A stretch of 38,868 nucleotides of DNA from Aerophototrophica crusticola (GTDB lineage: Bacteria > Pseudomonadota > Alphaproteobacteria > Azospirillales > Azospirillaceae): assembly GCA_001939945.1 (NCBI GenBank), contig MOEB01000035.1, forward strand, positions 1 through 38,868. The letters are read 5' to 3'. The notes below the pieces were generated by a model. That model was not told the DNA's origin and made no database searches. It saw only the letters and a list, made by a program, of their open reading frames with translations. The stretch's first letter is position 1. Every line of letters begins with the position of its first letter. The translations under genes were made by a program, and so were the position numbers. Shown here piece by piece: positions 1-8,488 of the stretch.

Positions 1-1
1 G

Positions 2-352
2 AACGGGGACGGCGGGGCGAGCCGGGATTTCGTCTACGTGGCCGACGTGGTGCGGCACCTGCTCGCGGCCATGGACCGCATGGCGGCCGCGGCGGCCCGG
101 GGGGAGCGGGCGGGGGCGGAGGTGTTCAACGTCTGCACCGGCCGGCCCACCACCATCCTGGAGCTGGCGACCATCATCCGGGGCCTCGCGGGCAGCGACA
201 GCCCCATCACCCACGGGCCGGGGCGGGCGGGCGACATCCGCCTGTCCCTGGGCGACCCGGCCAAGGCCAGTCGCCTGCTGGGCGTCACCGCCGAGACCAA
301 GGTGGAGGACGGCCTGCGCGCCACCCTGGACAGCCTGCCTACCCCGGACTGA
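2..352 (+). CDS. NAD-dependent sugar epimerase/dehydratase, C-terminal part (5' end outside window)
   Basis: The reading frame is open from the first bases of the window, so this is the 3' end of a longer gene. The peptide starts with the stretch SRDFVYVADVVRHL, which matches the conserved 'RDF-hYVxDV' block of extended short-chain dehydrogenase epimerases such as UDP-glucose 4-epimerase and dTDP-glucose dehydratase. It continues with EVFNVCTGRPTTILELA, the usual 'xNVGxGxxxSxxEL' block that lines the sugar-nucleotide pocket. The NAD-binding Rossmann part and the YxxxK catalytic pair lie upstream and cannot be seen. A role in surface polysaccharide precursor synthesis is inferred from the family; substrate is unknown. 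The gene converges on the formate dehydrogenase operon with only 15 bases between the two stop codons. Confidence 0.85.
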   Translation, partial: NGDGGASRDFVYVADVVRHLLAAMDRMAAAAARGERAGAEVFNVCTGRPTTILELATIIRGLAGSDSPITHGPGRAGDIRLSLGDPAKASRLLGVTAETKVEDGLRATLDSLPTPD

Positions 353-367
353 CGCCAGCTTGACCCC

Positions 368-1435
368 CTACTCCGCCGGCACGCCCCGCATGCCGGGCTC
401 CCGCCGCTGGGCAAACATCTCCTTGTACCAGCCGTAGTGGTGCTCCATGGCCCAGTTCTCGTCCACCTCGCCGGAGCCCATGGCGTCGAAGGCGCCTTCC
501 ATGCCGATGGTGCCGATGTAGATGTGGCCCAGGATGGCGGCGATCATCAGGGCCGACAGCGCGGCATGGACCACGTGGGCGATCTGCATGCCGGAGATGC
601 CGGTGATCCCGAAGGGCACCATCATCATGGCGCCGCTGATGGTCAGGGCCAGCCCGCCGAAGATGACGCCCCAGTAGAGGATCTTCTGCCCCGCGTTGAA
701 GCGGCCCGTCTCCGGGTGGTAGTCCTGCTTCTTGATGATGCCGCCGCCGGACTTGACCCAGGCGATGTCGGCCTTTTCCGGGATGTTGTCCCGGATCCAG
801 AACACCAGCACCATCAGCAGGCCGATGACGAAGGGCACGGCGGTGAAGTTGTGCACCACCTTCGTCCCCTCGCTCAGCGCCGTGAACGCCGGGTGGCCGA
901 TCAGCGGGATCAGCAGCGGCCGGCCGAAGGTGACCACCAGGCCCGTGACGGCCAGGATCAGGAAGCTGCCCGACAAGGTCCAGTGGGCGAAGCGCTCCGG
1001 CCCGCTGAAGCGGGTGACCGTGCGCCCCGACCGGCCGCGCTCGATCCTGATCTTCCCCTTCACAAGGTAGAAGATGGTCAGCAAGGCCGCCATGCCCAGG
1101 ATCACGGCGGCCGCGCCCCAGCGCAGCCAGAACGTCCGGAACTCCCGCCAGGTTCGGCCTTCCGGCTGCACCAGGGTGGCCAGCTTGGAGTCGGGGATGC
1201 TGACCCTGCCCACCAGCTGGTCCTGCGCCGGGACGAACAGGGGCACGTCCTCGGGCCGGGTCACGTTCTGCTGCCCGGGGATCTGGTAGAGGCCCGGGGG
1301 TGCGGTCTGTTCCTGCTGCTGCGACTGGGGCGTGGGCCCGGCGTGGGGCGCGTTGGTTTCCGCCTGGGCCAGGGCCGTGGCCGGCAGGCCCGCCAGGAGC
1401 GCCAGGGCCAGGAGGGTGGTGCGGATCGTGGTCAT
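368..1435 (-). CDS. fdhC: Formate dehydrogenase gamma subunit (membrane cytochrome b)
   Basis: This 355-residue protein is the membrane-anchoring diheme cytochrome b of a respiratory formate dehydrogenase; it passes electrons from the beta subunit to quinone. An N-terminal signal peptide (residues about 3-22, ending ALAQ) is followed by a Gln/Pro-rich periplasmic stretch and then hydrophobic segments near residues 105-128, 155-175, 200-220, 255-280 and 290-315. Candidate heme-ligand histidines sit in RFAHW, VVHNF and HVVHAAL plus ILGHIYIG, as in FdnI/FdoI-type subunits. The ATG at 1435 was chosen because the signal peptide starts there; the frame stays open upstream only as an overlap with the beta gene region. 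It is the last gene of the operon, 20 bases after the beta subunit. The long periplasmic N-terminus is typical of proteobacterial FdhC rather than E. coli FdnI. Confidence 0.93.
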   Translation of the reverse strand: MTTIRTTLLALALLAGLPATALAQAETNAPHAGPTPQSQQQEQTAPPGLYQIPGQQNVTRPEDVPLFVPAQDQLVGRVSIPDSKLATLVQPEGRTWREFRTFWLRWGAAAVILGMAALLTIFYLVKGKIRIERGRSGRTVTRFSGPERFAHWTLSGSFLILAVTGLVVTFGRPLLIPLIGHPAFTALSEGTKVVHNFTAVPFVIGLLMVLVFWIRDNIPEKADIAWVKSGGGIIKKQDYHPETGRFNAGQKILYWGVIFGGLALTISGAMMMVPFGITGISGMQIAHVVHAALSALMIAAILGHIYIGTIGMEGAFDAMGSGEVDENWAMEHHYGWYKEMFAQRREPGMRGVPAE

Positions 1436-1455
1436 GCTGCTCTCCCCTGCCCGGC

Positions 1456-2091
1456 TCAGGCGCCGCCGGTCCCGGTCTTCCCCGGCGCGTACGCGTTGCC
1501 CGTGTCCTCCCGCCCATAGGCGGTTGCCCAGCCCCAGGCGCCGGAGCCGTAGCCGCGACGCACCACCCGTTCCCGGTAGATGGCCGCCAGCACCTGCTGG
1601 TCCCCCGCCATGAGGGAGCGGGTGGAGCACATCTCGGCGCAGAGCGGCAGCTTGCCCTCGGCCAGCCGGTTGGTGCCGTACTTCTGGTATTCCTCCGGCG
1701 TGTTGTCCTGTTCCGGCCCGCCGGCGCAGAAGGTGCACTTGTCCATCTTGCCCCGGCCGCCGAAGTTGGTGGTCTGCGGGTACTGCGGCGCCCCGAACGG
1801 GCAGGCGTAGAAGCAGTAGCCGCAGCCGATGCACAGGTCCTTGCTGTGCAGGACCACCCCGTCGGCCGTGTTGTAGAAGCAGTCCACCGGGCACACGGCC
1901 GCGCAGGGCGCGTCGGTGCAGTGCATGCAGGCCATGGAGACGGAGCGTTCCCCCGGCCGCCCGTCCTGCAGGGTGACGACGCGGCGGCGGTTGATGCCCC
2001 AGGGCACCTCGTGCTCGTTCTTGCAGGCGGTGACGCAGGCGTTGCACTCGATGCAGCGCTCGGCGTCGCAGAGGAAGGTCATGCGTGCCAT
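1456..2091 (-). CDS. fdhB: Formate dehydrogenase beta subunit (4 x [4Fe-4S])
   Basis: This 211-residue ferredoxin-like subunit relays electrons from the catalytic alpha subunit to the cytochrome b. Four cysteine clusters are visible: C13-x2-C-x2-C-x3-C at the start (CIECNACVTACK), CMHCTDAPCAAVCPVDC, CIGCGYCFYACP, and a split last cluster CTFC ... CAEMC. This is the standard four-cluster arrangement of FDH-N/FDH-O beta subunits. Unlike E. coli FdnH, there is no C-terminal transmembrane helix: the protein ends in a Gly/Thr-rich tail (ending GKTGTGGA), so it is probably held at the membrane only through the gamma subunit. The ATG at 2091 starts directly with the conserved MARMTFLCDAERC. A 125-base gap with a structured repeat separates it from the alpha gene. 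Confidence 0.93.
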   Translation of the reverse strand: MARMTFLCDAERCIECNACVTACKNEHEVPWGINRRRVVTLQDGRPGERSVSMACMHCTDAPCAAVCPVDCFYNTADGVVLHSKDLCIGCGYCFYACPFGAPQYPQTTNFGGRGKMDKCTFCAGGPEQDNTPEEYQKYGTNRLAEGKLPLCAEMCSTRSLMAGDQQVLAAIYRERVVRRGYGSGAWGWATAYGREDTGNAYAPGKTGTGGA

Positions 2092-2133
2092 GGTCTTTCC
2101 GTCTTTCCCTCAGTCGCCGGGCGCCCGCATCCG

Positions 2134-2209
2134 CGGGCTTGGCTTGCGCCCGCATGTGCGGGCGGGCTGGCGGTCGCCGTCCTTGGCGCCGGCCCGCATG
2201 GCCGGCGCC
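2134..2209. repeat. Two-hairpin REP-like element, copy A
   Basis: This element sits in the gap between the alpha and beta formate dehydrogenase genes. It contains GGGCTTGGCTTGC, a hairpin (GCCCGC 2148-2153 / GCGGGC 2158-2163), the linker GGGCTGGCGGTCGCCGTCCT, and a second hairpin with 10-base arms (GGCGCCGGCC 2185-2194 / GGCCGGCGCC 2200-2209). A second copy is at 19181-19254. The linker is nearly identical in the two copies, while the stem sequences differ but still pair. In the operon it could set the relative expression of alpha against beta and gamma, which is inference. Confidence 0.6.
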
Positions 2210-2216
2210 CCCCTCC

Positions 2217-5138
2217 TCAGGCCCGTTCGACGCGGCACAGGGTGACCTTCGTCTCCTGCATGCCGGTCACGGGGTCGTAGCCATAGGTGGTCACGCCGTT
2301 GCAGGGCTCGCCCAGCACGATGGGGTCCGTCCCCGGCGGGTATAGCCGCCGCAGGTCCTCCCCCTGCCAGAAGCCGGAGAAGTGGAAGGGCATGAACACG
2401 GTGCCCGGCCCCACCCGGTCGGTGACCAGGGCCTTCACCCGGGCCTTGGCCTGGTTTTCCGGCCCGTGGACCCAGATGTCGGCGCCGTCCTTGATGCCCA
2501 GCCGCTCCGCGTCCTGGGTGTTCACCTCGGCGAACATCACCTGCTGCAACTCCGCCAGCCAGCGGTTGGACCGGGTCTCCTCGCCGCCGCCCTCGTACTC
2601 CACCAGGCGGCCGGAGGTCAGCACGAAGGGGAACTTCTGGAACACGTTGCTGTCCAGGGCCGCCTTCTGCACCGACCGGTTCAGGTAGGGCATGCGGAAG
2701 TCGCGGCGGTCCTCGATGTTCGGGTAGGCGGCCACCAGCTCCGGCCGCGGGGTATAGACCGGCTCGCGGTGCACCGGCACCGGGTCGGGCAGGTTCCAGG
2801 CCACGGCGCGGGCCTTGGCGTTGCCATAGGGCAGGCAGCCATGCTTCAGCGCCACGCGGACGACGCCCATGGACAGGTCGGAGTGCCAAGCCACCGCGTC
2901 CACGTTGGCGCCGCCGATCATCTCGATGACCCTCAGCTCGGCCGGGGTCAGGTCCTTGTCCCAGCCCAGCTTCTTCAGCAGGCCCACGGTGAACTCGGGG
3001 TAGCCGTCCTCGATCTCCGAGCCCTTGGTGTAGCTCCCCTCCGCCAGTAGCGTCGCCCCGTTCCGCTCCACCCCGAAGCGGGCGCGGAAGGTGCTGCCGC
3101 CCTCCATGACGTGCTTCGAGGTGTCATAGAGAACGTGGGTGCCGGGATGCTTCAGCTCCGGGTGGCCGAAGCAGGGCCAGGGCAGCCCGTAATACTCGCC
3201 CTTCAGCGGCCCGCGCACCGCCTGCATGGTGATCTTGTCGAAGTCCGCCTGGTACTTGGCATGCAGTTTCAGCCGCTCCGGCGATTGGCCGGTATAGCCG
3301 GTGGAGATGCAGCTCCGGTTGATCTCCCGCAGGATGTCCTCCGGCACCGGCCGGTTGCCTTCCACGGTGATGTGCTTGCACAGCTCGCCGGCGAAGCCCA
3401 GCCGCTTGGCCAGCAGGTAGGTGATCTCGTAGTCGTCCTTGGACTCCCACTGCGGCGGTATCACCGCCTCCCCCCATTGCAGGGAGCGGTTGGACGCGGC
3501 GCGGGAGCCGTCCGTCTCGTACTGCGGGCAGGTCGGCAGGATGTAGGTGCCGTCGCGCCGGTTCGGAAGGGTGGCGAAGCTGGTGGGGTGCGGGTCGGCG
3601 ATGACCAGAAGGCGCAGCTTCTCCGCCGCCTTGAACATCTCCGGCATGCGGGTGACCGTGTTGCCGCCATGGCCGAAGACCAGCATGCCCTTGACCAGGT
3701 CCGGCTGCTCCAGCTCCTTCTGGTCCATCACCACCGCGTCGAACCAGCGGGTGCTGGGGATGCCCTTGGCCTCCATCAGCTTCTTCTTCTCCTCCCGGGA
3801 CATGCCGTCCTTGCCGAAACGGCTGAGGAGCCAGTCGTATTCCAGGTCCCAGGCCCGGGCGAAGTGCTTCCACGCCCCCTCCGCCAGCCCGTAGTAGGAC
3901 GGCAGGGTGGTGACGTCCAACCCCATGTCCGTAGCGCCCTGCACGTTGCAGTGGCCGCGGTAGATGTTGGCCCCGCCGCCGGACACGCCGACATTGCCCA
4001 GGGCGAGCTGGAGGATGGAATAGGCGCGGACGTTGGCCGTGCCCACGGTCTTCTGCGTCGCGCCCATGCACCAGATCAGGGTGCTGGGCCGGTTTAGGGC
4101 CATGGCCTCCGCCACGCGGCGGAGCTGCTCCGGCTGGGCGCCGGAGACGTCACGCACCTTGTCCGGCGTCCACTTGGCCACTTCCTTGCGGATCTCGTCC
4201 ATGCCGTAGACCCGCTGCTTGATGTATTCCTTGTCCTCCCAGCCATTCTCGAAGATGTGCCAGAGGATGCCCCAGATCACCGGGATGTCGCTGCCCGGGC
4301 GGATGCGCACATATTCCGTGGCGTGGGCCGCGGTGCGGGTGAAGCGCGGGTCGATGACGATGAAGGGCGCGCGGTTGCGTTCCTTGCCGCGCAGCATGTG
4401 CTGCATGGCCACCGGGTGCGCCTCGGCCGGGTTGCCGCCGACGATGACCAGGCACTTGGAGTTCTGGATGTCGTTGTAGCTGTTGGTCATCGCGCCGTAG
4501 CCCCAGGTGTTGGCGACGCCGGCGACGGTGGTGCTGTGGCAGATGCGGGCCTGGTGGTCGACGTTGTTGGTGCCCCACAGGGCCGCGAACTTGCGGAAGA
4601 AATAAGACGCCTCGTTGCTGAACTTGGCGCTGCCCAGCAGGAACACGCTGTCGGGGCCGGATTCCTGCCGGATGGCCAGCATCTCCCGCCCGATCTCGTC
4701 GATGGCCTGCTCCCAGGACAGGCGCTGCCACTCGCCGTTGACCAGCTTCAGGGGGTACTTGGTGCGGCGGTCACCCATGGACTGCTCGCGCACCGAGGCG
4801 CCCTTGGCGCAGTGGGTGCCCTGGTTGATCGGGCTTTCCCAGCCGGGCTCCTGCTGTACCCAGACGCCGTTCTGCACCTCAGCGATGACGCAGCAGCCGA
4901 CGGAGCAGTGGTTGCAGAAGTTCTTGCGGGTGATGAGGGGTGACCCGGGCCGGATCGCCCCGGCCTCGGCCTTTCTTACCAGGCCCGACGACAGGGCGCC
5001 CAGGGCGGCGAGCCCCCCGGCGGCGACGCCGGAGGTGCGGAGGAAGGACCGCCGGTCCACCGGGGCGCCTGCCCCCGGGGGCAGCACGGCGGCGAGGCGG
5101 GAACGGGTCGGGTCGGCGGCGCGGCGCTTCGTCAGCAT
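2217..5138 (-). CDS. fdhA: Formate dehydrogenase alpha subunit (Mo/W-bisPGD, Cys type)
   Basis: This 973-residue catalytic subunit oxidises formate to CO2 in the periplasm. A TAT signal with RRSFLRTSG (twin Arg at 29-30) and a following hydrophobic Ala/Gly stretch mark export as a folded enzyme. A [4Fe-4S] site follows, with C75, C78, C82 and C110. The molybdenum ligand position, residue 200 in HQARICHSTTVAG, is cysteine (codon TGC); in E. coli FdnG/FdoG it is selenocysteine, so no SelB/SECIS machinery is needed. Next come GGNPAEAHPV and the other blocks binding the bis-pterin guanine dinucleotide cofactor, and a C-terminal molydopterin dinucleotide-binding domain near 830-970 (VLTSGRLVEYEGGGEETRS). 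Length is typical of the family. It is preceded 16 bases upstream by the small TAT protein and followed by beta and gamma. The fdhD/fdhE-type maturation genes are not in the window. Confidence 0.95.
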   Translation of the reverse strand: MLTKRRAADPTRSRLAAVLPPGAGAPVDRRSFLRTSGVAAGGLAALGALSSGLVRKAEAGAIRPGSPLITRKNFCNHCSVGCCVIAEVQNGVWVQQEPGWESPINQGTHCAKGASVREQSMGDRRTKYPLKLVNGEWQRLSWEQAIDEIGREMLAIRQESGPDSVFLLGSAKFSNEASYFFRKFAALWGTNNVDHQARICHSTTVAGVANTWGYGAMTNSYNDIQNSKCLVIVGGNPAEAHPVAMQHMLRGKERNRAPFIVIDPRFTRTAAHATEYVRIRPGSDIPVIWGILWHIFENGWEDKEYIKQRVYGMDEIRKEVAKWTPDKVRDVSGAQPEQLRRVAEAMALNRPSTLIWCMGATQKTVGTANVRAYSILQLALGNVGVSGGGANIYRGHCNVQGATDMGLDVTTLPSYYGLAEGAWKHFARAWDLEYDWLLSRFGKDGMSREEKKKLMEAKGIPSTRWFDAVVMDQKELEQPDLVKGMLVFGHGGNTVTRMPEMFKAAEKLRLLVIADPHPTSFATLPNRRDGTYILPTCPQYETDGSRAASNRSLQWGEAVIPPQWESKDDYEITYLLAKRLGFAGELCKHITVEGNRPVPEDILREINRSCISTGYTGQSPERLKLHAKYQADFDKITMQAVRGPLKGEYYGLPWPCFGHPELKHPGTHVLYDTSKHVMEGGSTFRARFGVERNGATLLAEGSYTKGSEIEDGYPEFTVGLLKKLGWDKDLTPAELRVIEMIGGANVDAVAWHSDLSMGVVRVALKHGCLPYGNAKARAVAWNLPDPVPVHREPVYTPRPELVAAYPNIEDRRDFRMPYLNRSVQKAALDSNVFQKFPFVLTSGRLVEYEGGGEETRSNRWLAELQQVMFAEVNTQDAERLGIKDGADIWVHGPENQAKARVKALVTDRVGPGTVFMPFHFSGFWQGEDLRRLYPPGTDPIVLGEPCNGVTTYGYDPVTGMQETKVTLCRVERA

Positions 5139-5154
5139 CTGTCGGACCCCCGGC

Positions 5155-5379
5155 TCACAGGCGGTTCAGGTAATAGAAGCGCTGGACGTGGTCGGTTTCC
5201 CGGTACCGCGCCTTCACCTGTTCCTGCGGGGCTTCGGCGGCGATGGCGGGCAGCACGGCGGCGGCACCCGCGGCGGCGGCGGTGCCGGCGAGGGCGGCGC
5301 CCTTCAGCAGGTCGCGCCGGCTGGCGGCGGCCGGTTCGACGGGCGGGCGGGCGGCTTGCGGCTTGGTCTCGGGCGACAT
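5155..5379 (-). CDS. Small TAT-signal protein of formate dehydrogenase loci (FdhX-like)
   Basis: This 74-residue protein has a twin-arginine motif SRRDLLKGAAL followed by an Ala-rich hydrophobic segment ending VLPAIAA, then a short conserved tail ending in DHVQRFYYLNRL. That layout matches the 'formate dehydrogenase region TAT target' family, small proteins found directly upstream of fdhA in many proteobacteria; their function is unknown, possibly in assembly or as a small periplasmic subunit. The ATG at 5379 is preferred; an in-frame TTG at 5397 would add six residues without a better ribosome site. It is the first gene of the fdh operon, so the operon promoter should lie in 5380-5525, a gap shared with the divergent gene at 5526. 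Confidence 0.82.
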   Translation of the reverse strand: MSPETKPQAARPPVEPAAASRRDLLKGAALAGTAAAAGAAAVLPAIAAEAPQEQVKARYRETDHVQRFYYLNRL

Positions 5380-5525
5380 GGCACGGTTCCACGGCAACGG
5401 GCGGGGGCGACGCTTGTCCGGTCAACACCGGCTTCCCAAGAAAGTCACGACGGCACGCCGGACGATTTCGGCTGTTGCAGGAGGGACCCGACCACACGCC
5501 ACCCGACCACCCTGGAGGCTTTCCC

Positions 5526-5888
5526 GTGCGCCGTGCCCTGACCCTGGCCCCATTGCTCGCCCTGCTGCTGGCCGGGCCGGCCGCCCTGGCCCAGCAGCAG
5601 CCCCCCCCGAAGCAGCAGGAGAGCGGCGGTGTGAAGGAGGGCTCCGGCGCCTCCGAGGCGCCCACCACCGGGCTGACCCCCACCGGCGAGCGCTCGCCCA
5701 CCGCCGCGCTCCAGTCTGCCTCGCCCGGCGCCCTGTACGGCGCCCTGGCGGAGGTGCGGAAGGCGCCGCCGGACCTGGCCGGCAACCCGGTCCCCCGGCC
5801 CAACCCCCTGGCCAGCGAGCCGGACGACCCGAACGAGCCGACCCGCAACCCGAACCCGTCCGACCAGACCAGCAAGGAGGTTAGGTAG
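5526..5888 (+). CDS. Hypothetical exported Pro/Gln-rich protein
   Basis: This 120-residue protein starts at GTG 5526, nine bases after a clear GGAGG (5513-5517). It opens with a good Sec signal peptide (MRRALTLAPLLALLLAG then ALAQ as cleavage site). The mature part is low in complexity: QQQPPPKQQESGG, then Ser/Pro/Ala-rich sequence with NPVPRPNPLASEPDDPNEP and NPNPSDQTSKEVR at the end. No domain is recognised and it looks intrinsically disordered and periplasmic. It is divergent from the formate dehydrogenase operon and its last 8 bases overlap the 3' end of the DedA-like gene on the other strand. Function unknown. Confidence 0.7.
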   Translation: MRRALTLAPLLALLLAGPAALAQQQPPPKQQESGGVKEGSGASEAPTTGLTPTGERSPTAALQSASPGALYGALAEVRKAPPDLAGNPVPRPNPLASEPDDPNEPTRNPNPSDQTSKEVR

Positions 5889-6528
5889 CGGTAGAAAGGG
5901 GCGCCCCGGCCGCCGCGGCCCGGTCGGCCCGGCGGCGCGCCCGGATCGCCTTTGCCAGGCGCCAGAAGTACAGCAGCAGCAGCACGCCGAAGAGGCCCAG
6001 GGTGAACCCCCCGGCATGGGCCTTGGCCCAGGGCCAGCGGGCCAGGAAATGGCCCATGTAGGCCAGCACCAGGGTCCAGGCCCCGGAACCCACCGCGGAC
6101 CAGAGCACGTACCGCCAGACCGGCATGTTGCAGGCTCCGGCCGGCAGGGCCACCAGGGTCCGCACCCCCGGGATGGGCTGTGCCAGCAGCACGGCCCAGC
6201 CGCCGCGGCGCTTGAACCATTCCGTCGTCCGGTGGACCTTCTGCGGCTCCACCGTCAGCCAGTGGCCATGCTCGCGCAGGAACCGCTCCAGCCGCTCCTG
6301 CTCCCACAGCCGGGCCGGCAGGTACCAGCCCAGTTGCCCCACCGTGGACCCGAGCCCGCCCACCAGCGCCAGCAGGAACAGGTTCCATTCGCTGGACGCC
6401 GTCCCCAGCCCCGCCAGGGGGATCACCGTCTCGGTCGGCAGGGGCGGCACCAAGCGGGCGAGGGCCAGCAGGAAGAAAATCCCCAGATATCCCCAATGGT
6501 AGATGATGCCGAGCATCCACTCCGTCAC
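5881..6528 (-). CDS. DedA/SNARE-associated family membrane protein
   Basis: This 215-residue integral membrane protein begins at GTG 6528 (VTEWMLGIIYHWGYLGIFFL). The N-terminal part carries the DedA-type re-entrant block PPLPTETVIPLAG, matching the family's 'P-(I/L)-P-(S/G)-E' signature, followed by the glycine-rich GGLGSTVGQLGWYLPA. Later comes the family's G-x3-hhhxQPIPGVRTLVALPAG block. DedA proteins are thought to act in the inner membrane in lipid scrambling, proton-motive-force maintenance or peptide resistance; which one applies here cannot be told. A Lys/Arg-rich cytoplasmic tail (ARRRADRAAAAG) ends the protein. It stands alone, tail to tail with the small exported protein. Earlier in-frame starts up to 6714 only add a non-hydrophobic leader and were rejected. 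Confidence 0.85.
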   Translation of the reverse strand: MTEWMLGIIYHWGYLGIFFLLALARLVPPLPTETVIPLAGLGTASSEWNLFLLALVGGLGSTVGQLGWYLPARLWEQERLERFLREHGHWLTVEPQKVHRTTEWFKRRGGWAVLLAQPIPGVRTLVALPAGACNMPVWRYVLWSAVGSGAWTLVLAYMGHFLARWPWAKAHAGGFTLGLFGVLLLLYFWRLAKAIRARRRADRAAAAGAPLSTAT

Positions 6529-6745
6529 GGATGAGTCCCCATAGTCTGCGGTCCGGCAATGGTGGCCCGGTGAAACGCCGCAGACGCGTCCCTTGTTGCT
6601 TCGAGGTCGATGGGATGGGCATCGGCGGATTGGCTGACTGGCGGCCCGCCACGAAAGTGTTATACCCGAGGGGTTAAGGCGCCGCGGCGCCGACGCGGGT
6701 GGCCATGGGGCCACGGCGGGGATCGGGCGGACGGGCGGGACGGTC

Positions 6746-6937
6746 GTGCGGGATCTGCTGAAGGCGTTGGGGACCGCGCTGACGCTCGTCTTCCTGTTGC
6801 TCTGGACGCTGCTGCTGGTCCCCTTCTACGGTTCCCGCCGCCGGCGGCTTGTCATCTGGACCCTGCTCGCCCTGTGCCTGTTGTTCCTGCTGACCGGGGC
6901 CGGCGTCTCCGTCCCCCGGCTCGCCACCGCAGGTTAG
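6746..6937 (+). CDS. Small two-helix membrane protein
   Basis: This 63-residue protein starts at GTG 6746 (MRDLLKALGTALTLVFLLL) and has two hydrophobic segments at about residues 8-27 and 35-53, split by the basic loop YGSRRRRLV, which predicts an N-out/C-out hairpin with the Arg loop in the cytoplasm. It ends seven bases before the methyltransferase gene, so the two are probably co-transcribed. No family recognised. The confidence is moderate because the protein is short and starts with GTG, but the hydrophobic pattern and tight spacing are unlikely in a chance frame. Confidence 0.55.
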   Translation: MRDLLKALGTALTLVFLLLWTLLLVPFYGSRRRRLVIWTLLALCLLFLLTGAGVSVPRLATAG

Positions 6938-6944
6938 GTCCGCC

Positions 6945-8396
6945 ATGCCCGGCGACGGCTACGTCAGGGAAATCCCCTATACCTTCGGGGTCCAGCGGGA
7001 AATGGCGCCGGCACAGCTGGCCTTGGCCCTGCTGCTGGCCGGCTTCCGCCCGCCGGCCCTGGCGGGGGTCCGCTATGCCGAGCTGGGCTTCGGCCAGGGC
7101 TTCAACCTGGCCCTGCTGGCTGCGGCCAACCCGACGGGCCGCTTCTGCGGCAACGACATCCTGCCGGCGCACCTCGGCTTCGTGCGGGACCTGGCGGCGC
7201 GGGCCGCCCTGTCGAACCTGTCCGTCTCGGGCACCGGCTTCGCGGGCTTCGCCGATGAGGTCGCGGGACCCTTCGACCTGGTCGCCCTGCACGGGGTATG
7301 GAGTTGGGTGGGCAACCGGGAGCGGCAGGAGGTTTGCGGTTTCCTGGCCCGGCACCTGGACCCGGCGGGCGCCGCCTATGTCAGCCACAACGTCCTGCCC
7401 GGCTGGGCGGAGGCCCTGCCCTTGCGCACCCTGCTCAAGGCCCATGTGGACCGGGGCACGGGCCCCCTGGCAGGCCGCATCCGCGCGGCCTTGGACTTCG
7501 CCCATGCCCTGGCCGACCTGCCGGGGAGCCACCTGCACGCCAGCGCCGCGGCGCGGGAGCGGCTGGCGGCGCTGGCCCGGCAACCGGTGGCCTACCTGGC
7601 GCACGAATACTTCAACGAGGCCTGGACGCCCCGCTACGTGACCGACACGCTTGCCGAGCTGGCGATAGCCGGGCTGGCCCTGGCGGGCCCGGCCCAGGGG
7701 GCGGAATGGCTGGAGCGGCGGCACCTGTCCCCCGCGCACCAGGCCCTGCTGGCCGGGGCGGCGGACGCGGGCCACGGGGAACTGCTGTACGACTTCGCCA
7801 CCAACCGCCCCTTCCGCCGCGACCTGTTCATCCCAGCAGGGGCTCGGCCCCTGGACCCGGCGGAGCGGGACCACCTGCTGGACCGGGTGCCCTTCGCCCG
7901 GCTGGCCCTGCCGCGACGGGTGCCTTCCCGCGGCACCCTGCCCCGGGGGGAGGTGCCGCTGGACCGGGAGCGCTGCGTGGGCCTGATGGAAGCCCTGGCG
8001 GCCGGCCCGGCCTGCGCGGCGGACCTGGCCGCACCGGGGGACACCGCGCCCACCCGCGACAGCCTGCTGGCCCTTGCCGCCCTGGGCTTCGTCGCCCCCG
8101 CCCTTCCGCCGGGGGCCCGGGGCACCGCGGGGGACGTGGCGGCGTTCAACGACGCCGTGCTGGACCGGGCCGCGGTGGATGACGCCCTGGGCGAGCTGGC
8201 CTCCCCCGTGATCGGGGCCGGGCTGGCGCTGGACCGGGACGAGCGCCTGTTCCTGCGGGCACACCGCCAAGGCCGCGACCCGCTGGCCGAGGCGCGGGCC
8301 GCGCTGGGCCGGCCCCCCGACCTGGAGGACAGGCTGCACCGGTTCGGGCGGGAGCGTTGGCCGGTGCTGGCGCCCCTGCTGGGCCTTGCCGCGTAG
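6945..8396 (+). CDS. SAM-dependent methyltransferase with methyltransferase regulatory domain
   Basis: This 483-residue protein has a class I methyltransferase fold at the N-terminus: YTFGVQREM, then the SAM-binding motif I ELGFGQGFNLALLAAANP (residues about 45-62), then GNDILPAHL and the acidic loop PFDLVALHGVWSWVG. The rest matches the 'predicted methyltransferase regulatory domain' family (HEYFNEAWTPRYVTD is typical), found in proteobacterial proteins next to surface polysaccharide or secretion genes. Substrate is unknown. ATG 6945 is seven bases after the small membrane protein gene. Some of these proteins act on surface glycans, but nothing nearby shows that here. Confidence 0.85.
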   Translation: MPGDGYVREIPYTFGVQREMAPAQLALALLLAGFRPPALAGVRYAELGFGQGFNLALLAAANPTGRFCGNDILPAHLGFVRDLAARAALSNLSVSGTGFAGFADEVAGPFDLVALHGVWSWVGNRERQEVCGFLARHLDPAGAAYVSHNVLPGWAEALPLRTLLKAHVDRGTGPLAGRIRAALDFAHALADLPGSHLHASAAARERLAALARQPVAYLAHEYFNEAWTPRYVTDTLAELAIAGLALAGPAQGAEWLERRHLSPAHQALLAGAADAGHGELLYDFATNRPFRRDLFIPAGARPLDPAERDHLLDRVPFARLALPRRVPSRGTLPRGEVPLDRERCVGLMEALAAGPACAADLAAPGDTAPTRDSLLALAALGFVAPALPPGARGTAGDVAAFNDAVLDRAAVDDALGELASPVIGAGLALDRDERLFLRAHRQGRDPLAEARAALGRPPDLEDRLHRFGRERWPVLAPLLGLAA

Positions 8397-8488
8397 CCGC
8401 CGCCGGCCTGCGGCACAGGGCGGGCTTGCCGGGCCGCAGGGCGTAGGTTACCGATAGGGACGCCTGAACCCGAGCCAAGAGCACGTCC

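Noticed and set aside
4537-4542. Possible selenocysteine codon in formate dehydrogenase alpha
   Set aside because: The active-site codon reads TGC (Cys) in frame and no in-frame TGA interrupts the gene.
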